Assembly: GCA_964439135.1 (NCBI GenBank)
Contig: CAYTNN010000010.1
Location: 1 to 39,274, forward strand
Length of the DNA: 39,274 nt
Origin: JAFGPJ01 sp964439135
Lineage (GTDB): Bacteria; Planctomycetota; Phycisphaerae; Sedimentisphaerales; Anaerobacaceae
Reading direction: 5' to 3'
Shown: in pieces, positions 33,558-39,274 of the stretch
How the letters are laid out: each line of letters begins with the position of its first letter
Numbering within the stretch: the stretch's first letter is position 1
Notes under the pieces: model-generated
What the model saw: the letters and a program-made list of their open reading frames with translations, nothing else
What the model was told of the DNA's origin: nothing
Databases searched by the model: none
Made by a program: the position numbers and the translations under genes

Positions 33558-35360
33558 TTATTCTTTGCTTGTTACGTAAATTACCTGCTCGGCAAAAAGA
33601 TTAGGTGCAAATCTTACCCGGCTGAGAGCTATTTTATTCAAAGGGATCCTTTTTTCGACTTTTACCCTCAGCTTCCTGCAAAACCGGTCGAAATCTTTGA
33701 GCGATAAACAATGTATGTTAGGCGAGTTGCACCAGTCAAACGGGAGTTGCCTTGTTACGGGCGATTTGCCCTGAAAGAGCAGTTGTGCCCTGCACCGCCA
33801 GTGAGCGAAGTTCGGAAAGCTGACGATTACTTTCCTGCCGACCCGGAGAAGTTCGGTAAATACCTTTTCGGGATTTTTTATCGTCTGCACTGTCTGGGAC
33901 AAGATGACATAGTCATAACTTTTGTCGGTGTAGTTTTCCAAACCTTGTTCGATGTCCTGCTGTATTATAGGCAGCCCTTTCTCTACACAAGCCCGGACAA
34001 GGTCCTGGTCGAGCTCGATACCCATGCCTTTAATGTTCTTGTCGGCAGAAAAATTTGCCAGCAACTGGCCATCGCCGCAGCCGATATCCAGAACGGTGCT
34101 GTTTGGCTCTATCAGAGATTCAATCTCCTCATAATCGATGCGGGTTCGTGTGGCCTGCTTAATATTAAGCTCCGGCAAATTGTCATGAATTGTTGTTTTA
34201 CTGCTTGTCTTTTTCGCTTCGGGGCGATAGGTCGCATCCAGGAAGCCGGAAATAAATGAGCCCAGCGTATCGGGTTCCAACAGAAACGCATCGTGGCCAT
34301 AAGGCGAGACAATATCGCAAAAACTAACGTCTTTATTGTTAGCCACAAGGGCGTCGACTATAGTTCTGGATTGAGCGGTAGTAAAGAGCCAGTCGCTTGT
34401 AAAACTGATTACCAGAAACCTGCAGCTCGTATTTGCAAAAGCATTCTTTAGAGAGCCGTAGTCTTTTCCCATGTCAAAGTAATCCGACGCCTTGGTTATG
34501 TAAAGATAGCTATTAGCGTCGAATCTTCCCACGAAACTTTGCCCCTGATGGTCCAGGTATGTCTCGACGGCAAACTCGGAGTTCAAATCGTAACTATAGC
34601 CGCGAGAATTTTGCAGCTCTCGTCCGAATTTTTCTCGCATACCCTGCTCCGACAGGTATGTTATATGCCCGATCATCCGTGCTATTGCCAGGCCTCCGTC
34701 CGGGCCTTTTCCATCGGTATATTGCCCGCCGGCAAAGTTCGAGTCCTCTAATATCGCATTTCGTCCCACCGCATCGAACGCGATAGATTGAGCTCCGAGA
34801 TGTGTAGTAGTGGCAATCGGAATGGCGGCTTTAACAAAATCCGGATACGCAATTGACCATTGAAGGACCTGCATTCCGCCTATGGAGCCGCCAATTACCG
34901 CCAAAAGGCCGTTTATGCCAAGCTTGTCGAGCAAGAGCTTTTGAACTTTCACCATATCGGCGATAGTAATAATAGGAAATTCGAGCCCATAAGGTTTGCC
35001 CGAAGAGGGATTAATCGAAGACGGCCCCGTAGTCCCGCTGCAGCCGCCAAGGAAATTCGAACATATAACAAAGTATTTGTTCGTATCGATTCCCTTGCCC
35101 GGGCCGACCATATTATCCCACCACCCGGGCTTGCTGTCGTCGGGACTGTTTATACTGGCAACGTGAGCATTGCCGCTAAGAGCGTGACAAATCAAGATTA
35201 CGTTGTCCCCGACCTCGTTCAGCTTACCGTACGTCTCATAGGCCACATCAACGTGGGCCAGCTTCTTGCCACACTCCAGCTCCAGCGGCTTTTCAGGATC
35301 AATGACCCGAATAGTCCTGGTTTGCACTATGCCAACAGAATTTTCTTCTATCTTTGCCAT
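33558..35360 (-). CDS. metX: Homoserine O-acetyltransferase fused to MetW (MetX-MetW)
   Basis: A 600-residue fusion. Residues 1-380 are MetX, an alpha/beta hydrolase that acetylates homoserine with acetyl-CoA: CHALSGNAHV (59-68), nucleophile S159 in GGSIGGMQVLQWS, D323 in TSDWLF, H356 in YGHDAFL. Residues 403-600 are MetW: methyltransferase-like with VLDIGCGDGQLL (423-434), QQDIEQGL, VILSQTVQTI, SFPNFAHWRCR. In proteobacteria metX and metW are neighbouring genes, and MetW is known to help MetX there. A short linker (about 381-402, KKTSSKTT) joins them here. The frame is continuous with no sign of error. nadA lies 2 bases upstream and metY 176 downstream. Confidence 0.93.
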   Translation of the reverse strand: MAKIEENSVGIVQTRTIRVIDPEKPLELECGKKLAHVDVAYETYGKLNEVGDNVILICHALSGNAHVASINSPDDSKPGWWDNMVGPGKGIDTNKYFVICSNFLGGCSGTTGPSSINPSSGKPYGLEFPIITIADMVKVQKLLLDKLGINGLLAVIGGSIGGMQVLQWSIAYPDFVKAAIPIATTTHLGAQSIAFDAVGRNAILEDSNFAGGQYTDGKGPDGGLAIARMIGHITYLSEQGMREKFGRELQNSRGYSYDLNSEFAVETYLDHQGQSFVGRFDANSYLYITKASDYFDMGKDYGSLKNAFANTSCRFLVISFTSDWLFTTAQSRTIVDALVANNKDVSFCDIVSPYGHDAFLLEPDTLGSFISGFLDATYRPEAKKTSSKTTIHDNLPELNIKQATRTRIDYEEIESLIEPNSTVLDIGCGDGQLLANFSADKNIKGMGIELDQDLVRACVEKGLPIIQQDIEQGLENYTDKSYDYVILSQTVQTIKNPEKVFTELLRVGRKVIVSFPNFAHWRCRAQLLFQGKSPVTRQLPFDWCNSPNIHCLSLKDFDRFCRKLRVKVEKRIPLNKIALSRVRFAPNLFAEQVIYVTSKE

Positions 35361-35362
35361 CC

Positions 35363-36280
35363 TTATTTTTCCGGCAATATCTCCACCATCCTGTCGAGAG
35401 CCTTTTTCGCTTTGATACTGATTGTCTCAGGAACTGTAATTTTGTATTGCATTTCCTGCAACGAGCCGATTATCTTGTCCAGGGTAATCTTCTTCATATT
35501 GGGACAAATTGCCCTTTCTGTCGCCGGGAAGAATTCAGTTTCGGGATTCTGCTTCTTCAAGGTGTGTATTATCCCCATCTCAGTTGCAATTATGAACCGT
35601 TTTGCCGTGTTCTTAGCGGCAAACTTGAGCATCTGGCCTGTGCTGAGCAGCTCGTCCGAGGCTTCTTTGACCGGCTCGGTGCATTCCGGATGCGCCATAA
35701 CAATGGCATCGGGATATTTCGCCCTTGCGGCCTGTATATCATCGACTGTTATAAGCACGTGTGTAGTGCAATAGCCGGGCCATAGCACGAGCTTGCGGCC
35801 CGTTCGTTCGGCTACAAACTGGCCGAGATGCTGGTCCGGCACAAAAATAATAGGCTTGTCTTCCGGTAGAGAGTTGACGACTTCGACCGCGTTGGCGCTT
35901 GTACAACAATAATCGCTTTCGGCTTTGACCTCGGCCGTGCTGTTGACATAACAGACCACCAGCGCATCGGGATTTTTCTTCTTGAGCTGGCGCAGTTGTT
36001 CGGCGGTAATCATATCAGCCATCGGACAACCGGCGGACTTCTCCGGCAGGAGCACCGTTTTTTCAGGCGAGAGAATCGCCGCGGTCTCCGCCATAAATCG
36101 AACACCGCAGAAAACAATCACATCCGCATCCGCCTCCGACGCCTGGATACTCAGGCCCAGCGAGTCGCCCGTAAAATCGGCTAAATCCTGTATCTCACCA
36201 GGCTGGTAGTTGTGCGCGAGTATCACAGCACAACGTTCTGCTTTTAATTTTTTGATTTGCTCGATTAACTGCTCATTCAT
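35363..36280 (-). CDS. nadA: Quinolinate synthase A
   Basis: Condenses iminoaspartate with dihydroxyacetone phosphate to quinolinate in NAD synthesis, using a 4Fe-4S cluster. About 305 residues from ATG 36280, which follows the cysE stop by one base; the open frame reaches 36301 only within cysE. Signatures: AHNYQPGEIQDLADFTGDSLGLS-type start (landmarks HNYQ and GDSLGLS), FCGVRFMAETA, VCYVNSTAEVKAESD, CCTSANA, PGYCTTHVLI, MAHPECTEP and RAICPNMK, which include the three cluster cysteines. nadB and nadC are not in the window. Placement among cys/met genes may reflect common need for Fe-S supply. Confidence 0.94.
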   Translation of the reverse strand: MNEQLIEQIKKLKAERCAVILAHNYQPGEIQDLADFTGDSLGLSIQASEADADVIVFCGVRFMAETAAILSPEKTVLLPEKSAGCPMADMITAEQLRQLKKKNPDALVVCYVNSTAEVKAESDYCCTSANAVEVVNSLPEDKPIIFVPDQHLGQFVAERTGRKLVLWPGYCTTHVLITVDDIQAARAKYPDAIVMAHPECTEPVKEASDELLSTGQMLKFAAKNTAKRFIIATEMGIIHTLKKQNPETEFFPATERAICPNMKKITLDKIIGSLQEMQYKITVPETISIKAKKALDRMVEILPEK

Positions 36281-36281
36281 T

Positions 36282-36974
36282 TCATATCTCGTAAATACCA
36301 CCTTCGGTTCTGGGATTTTTGCATATCAGATCGGCATTGGCAGTGATTACGGTAAATCCGGCCGGCACGGACTGTTTTACCCAGACATTGCCGCCAATTA
36401 TAGCTCCCCTGCCAATCGTCACATCGCCTAATATCGTGGCCTCGGCATAAATTGTCACATTGTCCTCTATCGTCGGATGCCGTTTCTGGCCCTTGATTAT
36501 CCTGCCCCTTTCGTCCTTCGGGAAACTCATCGCTCCAAGGGTTGTGCCCTGATAGATTTTTACATTTTCACCTATTATCGTTGTCTCGCCGATTACGACG
36601 CCCGTGCCGTGGTCGATGAAGAANNNNNNNNNNNNNNNNNNNNNNNNNNNNNNNNNNNNNNNNNNNNNNNNNNNNNNNNNNNNNNNNNNNNNNNNNNNNN
36701 NNNNNNNNNNNNNNNNNNNNNNNGTCAACTCCGAATATACGTGGTAGAGAATGTCGATAACGATAAAGTCAATATTCGATTCTTTTACCGACCTTTTACC
36801 AGTATAGCCCGGGAATAGAATCTCCGTAAGCAGGTCGAGGACCTCTAAAATCTTGTCCCTTACAGGCAGGTTGGAAACGTCGATAAAATTGATGCCGGAA
36901 TCGCCCTTGTAGGTCTGGGTGATTTCGTCAACGAGATCCTTTATTTTCTGGTCGGTAAGCCTGGTTTTTCGCAT
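36282..36974 (-). CDS. cysE: Serine O-acetyltransferase (interrupted by an assembly gap)
   Basis: Acetylates serine to O-acetylserine for CysK. Left-handed beta-helix signatures follow the gap: FFIDHGTGVVIGETT, IYQGTTLGAM, HPTIEDNVTIYAEATILGDVTIG (landmarks HPTI and ILGDV), and VWVKQSVPAGFTV. Before the gap is the N-terminal helical domain with LTEILFPGYTGKR. The frame agrees across 100 N, but the family normally has some 80-90 residues between these points, so the real gap is about 250-270 bases. The C-terminal NPRTEGGIYEI may be involved in contact with CysK, as the last isoleucine is in the cysteine synthase complex of other bacteria. Confidence 0.92.
   Translation of the reverse strand: MRKTRLTDQKIKDLVDEITQTYKGDSGINFIDVSNLPVRDKILEVLDLLTEILFPGYTGKRSVKESNIDFIVIDILYHVYSELXXXXXXXXXXXXXXXXXXXXXXXXXXXXXXXXXXFFIDHGTGVVIGETTIIGENVKIYQGTTLGAMSFPKDERGRIIKGQKRHPTIEDNVTIYAEATILGDVTIGRGAIIGGNVWVKQSVPAGFTVITANADLICKNPRTEGGIYEI
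36624..36723. other. Assembly gap (100 N) inside cysE
   Basis: Exactly 100 N within the gene. As with the other two gaps, the length is a placeholder; family comparison suggests about 250-270 missing bases. Confidence 0.97.
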
Positions 36975-37013
36975 TTTCAGAATCTTTCAAAATCGCTGCA
37001 CATCCTGGGCTTT

Positions 37014-37934
37014 TTAAGCATACATTTCGGTCGAGATGTATCGTTCGGCGGTGTCACAGACAAAGGTTACGATTACTTTGCCTTCATTTTCCTGCCGGTG
37101 CGAAAGTTGTATTGCGGACCACACATTGGCGCCGCCGCTTATACCGGAAAGGATACCTTCCTTCGACGCAAGCTGCCGGGCCGTCTCAAGAGCATCTTCG
37201 TTTGCGGCCTGGATAACCTCATCGATAATGTCGACATTTAGAACATCCGGCACAAATCCCGCCCCGATACCCTGTATCTTATGCGGTCCGGGTTTTCCGC
37301 CGGATAGCACAGGCGAATCCTTCGGCTCGACCGCAACGACTTTCAGGTTTTTGTTCCTGGACTTCAAAGCCTCGCCACAACCGGTGAGGGTTCCACCGGT
37401 ACCAACGCCGGCGACAAGAATGTCGACTCGGCCGTCCGTGTCATCCCATATCTCTTGCGCCGTAGTCTCCCTGTGGATTTGCGGGTTTGCAGGATTTTTG
37501 AACTGCTGAGGCATGAAGGAATTGGAATTTTGCGAAACAAGCTCTTCGGCCTTTGCAATCGCACCGGCCATGCCCTGCTCGGCGGGAGTCAGTACAAGCT
37601 CGGCGCCGAATATCTTCAATATCTTCCTTCGCTCGATGCTCATCGACTCAGGCATTGTCAATACCAAACGATGTCCCCTTGCCGCACAGATGAAAGCAAG
37701 GCCGATGCCCGTATTGCCGCTGGTAGGTTCGATCACAAGCGTGTCTTTCGTTATCAGTCCCTCTTTTTCTGCGGAACTGATCATTGACAGCGCAATCCTG
37801 TCTTTCACACTTCCGGTTGGATTTTTGGATTCGAGCTTGGCCAGAATAGTGGCCTTGCCCGAGCCGAGCTTGTTTATTTGAACTAATGGAGTATACCCGA
37901 CAACAGCCGTGATATCTTCGAATATCGCACTCAT
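37014..37934 (-). CDS. cysK: Cysteine synthase A (O-acetylserine sulfhydrylase)
   Basis: Makes cysteine from O-acetylserine and sulfide with PLP. The 306-residue protein has the PLP lysine K44 in KNPTGSVKDRIA, TSGNTGIGLAF (71-81), the family loop GTGGTLTG, and SGISGGAN near the C-terminus. Start ATG 37934 has GGAG about 9 bases upstream; the open frame extends eight codons further into the space after rrf2. Gene order rrf2-cysK-cysE supports a serine-to-cysteine step under regulator control. Confidence 0.96.
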   Translation of the reverse strand: MSAIFEDITAVVGYTPLVQINKLGSGKATILAKLESKNPTGSVKDRIALSMISSAEKEGLITKDTLVIEPTSGNTGIGLAFICAARGHRLVLTMPESMSIERRKILKIFGAELVLTPAEQGMAGAIAKAEELVSQNSNSFMPQQFKNPANPQIHRETTAQEIWDDTDGRVDILVAGVGTGGTLTGCGEALKSRNKNLKVVAVEPKDSPVLSGGKPGPHKIQGIGAGFVPDVLNVDIIDEVIQAANEDALETARQLASKEGILSGISGGANVWSAIQLSHRQENEGKVIVTFVCDTAERYISTEMYA

Positions 37935-37954
37935 AATTTCTTCTCCATACTTTA

Positions 37955-38389
37955 TCATATTTGATAATTCAATTTATTCCCGTCATTTGTCCTGTCAACC
38001 AAATCCTGGAGTGTTACCGATTGCAGGACTTTTTCAATAGCCTGCTCCACCTGCAGCCAGAGGCTCCTGGTAGCACAGTCGGCAGATCGCGTACAACAAT
38101 CTTCGTCTTCAACACATTCGACAGTAGCGACAGGGCCTTCCAGGCGATGAATAACATCGTTAAGCTTGATCTGATCCGGGGTCTTGGCAAGCACATAGCC
38201 CCCTTTGGAGCCTCTGACACTTCTGATAAAACCTCCGGATCTGAGGACAGCCATTAATTGCTCAAGGTATTTGACGGATATTTCCTGACGCTGAGCAATG
38301 ATTTTAAGCTGCAAAGGTTTATTATTCCCGTTTTGGGCTAATTCTATTATGGCCCTAACAGCATATCTGGTTCTGGTCGATAGCTTCAT
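37955..38389 (-). CDS. Rrf2 family regulator, IscR-like
   Basis: A 144-residue winged-helix regulator: MKLSTRTRYAVRAIIELAQ, helix-turn-helix about 28-50 (KIIAQRQEISVKYLEQLMAVL), and wing SVRGSKGGYVLAKTP. Cysteines at 92, 98, 99 and 105 (ECVEDEDCCTRSADC) sit where IscR holds its 2Fe-2S cluster (92, 98 and 104 in E. coli), so it probably senses Fe-S state. A CymR-type response to cysteine supply is the other option, but CymR lacks this cysteine group. It heads the sulfur/Fe-S cluster and is followed by cysK after 20 bases. The dyad over its own promoter suggests autoregulation. Confidence 0.9.
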   Translation of the reverse strand: MKLSTRTRYAVRAIIELAQNGNNKPLQLKIIAQRQEISVKYLEQLMAVLRSGGFIRSVRGSKGGYVLAKTPDQIKLNDVIHRLEGPVATVECVEDEDCCTRSADCATRSLWLQVEQAIEKVLQSVTLQDLVDRTNDGNKLNYQI

Positions 38390-38409
38390 AATTTATTTCC
38401 CTGTTATTC

Positions 38410-38457
38410 CTACTGTAATAGTAGCGTATTATACGAATTTATCGATACCAAGTGCAA
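38410..38457 (-). promoter_or_regulatory. Promoter and IscR-type operator of the sulfur/Fe-S cluster
   Basis: On the minus strand TTGCAC (38452-38457) and TATAAT (38428-38433) are 18 bases apart. The start would fall near 38421, inside the palindrome CTACTGTAATAGTAG (38410-38424). Its core ACTGTAATAGT fits the IscR type-1 core ACTRWWWYAGT exactly. An operator overlapping the transcription start is the usual place for repression. Confidence 0.6.
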
Positions 38458-38607
38458 TGGAAAAAATAAAATTAGGCTAAAATTCCAAAAAACTTGCTAA
38501 TTCCTTTTCTATTAGTAGTTTACATCACGTCATCATTGAATATTTTCAAAGAATAGAATTTTGTGCCGGTTTAATGGCCAATTCGCTTGACGGTTATGCC
38601 GGCTACC

Positions 38608-38618
38608 ACTAAAATAGT
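38608..38618. promoter_or_regulatory. Second IscR-type core in the divergent promoter region
   Basis: ACTAAAATAGT also fits ACTRWWWYAGT and is a perfect dyad around AAA. It lies 40 bases before the start of the plus-strand glycosyltransferase and about 190 from the first site. It might regulate that gene or assist the first site by looping. Confidence 0.4.
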
Positions 38619-38657
38619 AGATGTTAGTTTCAAGCTATTTGAAATGGGAAATTGCGG

Positions 38658-39274
38658 ATGACCAAAAGTACGGCGAAAAAAGTGGTATTTATTTCCTCTT
38701 TCCCTCCAAGAAAATGTGGAATAGCGACCTTCACTTCGGACCTGATAGATAGTACCACCTTAGCTGCAAAGGGAGAATTCGAACCTCTTGTGGTCGCAAT
38801 GCGGTCGGAAGACCACAAGTATAATGATCCTGTAAAATTCGAAATCCGCGAAAATGTAAAAAGCGATTATATTTGTGCCGCCGACTATATCAACTTCAGT
38901 CATGTTGATGTAGTCTCTGTTCAGCACGAATTCGGCCTTTTTGGCGGCGAGGCAGGTTCGTATCTGAGCCTGCTGCTCAACAGGCTAAAGGCACCGGTAA
39001 TAACAACTCTGCATACTGTCCTCGATGATCCGAGCCCGTCTTATTACAAGTCGTTAGTTGATATCTGTAAAGCCTCCTACAGAGTCATCACAATGAACGA
39101 GCGAGGCGTCAGTATGCTGCGGGACATCTATAATATACCCACCAGGAAAATAAAACTGATTGCGCACGGCATCCCTGATTTACCTTTCGTCGACAGCAAC
39201 TATTACAAGCATAAATTTGGTCTGGAAGACCGCAGAACGATTTTGACATTCGGCCTGCTCAGCAAGAATAAGGG
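38658..39274 (+). CDS. GT4-like glycosyltransferase, 5' end only
   Basis: The first 205 residues are visible before the window edge. The N-terminus VVFISSFPPRKCGIATFTSDL is the GT-B glycine-poor variant of the nucleotide-sugar enzyme loop (landmarks SFPPRKCGIATF). SVQHEFGLFGGEAGSYL and TTLHTVLDDPS follow, then IPTRKIKLIAHGIPDLPF, equivalent to the usual IPNGVD element, and the start of the second domain, ILTFGLLSKNKG. Proteins with this start are often glycosyltransferases of trehalose or sucrose-like or surface-sugar metabolism; the donor is unknown. Divergent from rrf2. Confidence 0.85.
   Translation, partial: MTKSTAKKVVFISSFPPRKCGIATFTSDLIDSTTLAAKGEFEPLVVAMRSEDHKYNDPVKFEIRENVKSDYICAADYINFSHVDVVSVQHEFGLFGGEAGSYLSLLLNRLKAPVITTLHTVLDDPSPSYYKSLVDICKASYRVITMNERGVSMLRDIYNIPTRKIKLIAHGIPDLPFVDSNYYKHKFGLEDRRTILTFGLLSKNK

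Overview
This looks like a scaffold piece from a draft or metagenome-assembled bacterial genome. Three runs of exactly 100 N (19762-19861, 24276-24375, 36624-36723) each interrupt a conserved gene. My best guess is a Planctomycetota member, perhaps Phycisphaerae-like and probably anaerobic. The hints are a secreted PA14-type protein, a 713-residue multi-PDZ RseP, a PilZ protein, a NifU/NifS Fe-S system and frequent GTG/TTG starts. This is inference from gene style; there is no rRNA here.

Layout. 1-1130: 5' end of a secreted PA14-like gene (minus) with a structured leader, then tRNA-Leu(CAA). 1131-10556: a tight plus-strand operon of nine genes (GT2 glycosyltransferase, GT-C membrane transferase, methyltransferase, GT4, GT2, two methyltransferases, flippase-like membrane protein, methyltransferase), which suggests assembly of a methylated cell-surface glycan or glycolipid. 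10577-21546: a minus-strand core block with a divergent SHMT-family enzyme, rseP, dxr, hisG, a degenerate HhH protein with a lysine-rich tail, rbfA, infB and nusA. A structured RNA with a strong terminator sits just upstream of nusA, where rimP is often found. 22248-26757: a membrane protein, pyrF, ubiE, murD and an ECF-type sigma factor. 26800-29630: a looser accessory stretch with PilZ, a DUF4258/DUF2283-like pair, an Nmad-like protein and gene debris.

29627-38389 is a compact minus-strand sulfur/Fe-S/NAD cluster, read rrf2 > cysK > cysE > nadA > metX-metW fusion > metY > four-helix-bundle gene > nifU > nifS. It would make cysteine from serine, homocysteine from homoserine, quinolinate through a 4Fe-4S enzyme, and Fe-S clusters. 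Its first gene is an IscR-like Rrf2 regulator with cysteines at 92, 98/99 and 105. A palindrome fitting the IscR type-1 core (ACTRWWWYAGT) covers its predicted start of transcription, so an Fe-S-sensing circuit over the whole cluster is a reasonable hypothesis. The window ends in a plus-strand GT4 glycosyltransferase cut by the edge.

The most unusual items are: small repeat elements read in frame, in two different phases, inside murD; a long-hairpin RNA before nusA that can compete with a terminator; the MetX-MetW fusion with the Rrf2/IscR-like control region; a four-helix-bundle gene framed by inverted AGTTTTGAGT repeats whose tail is coded by the repeat; a nested palindrome between infB and rbfA; and an SHMT paralog with a rewritten active-site segment.
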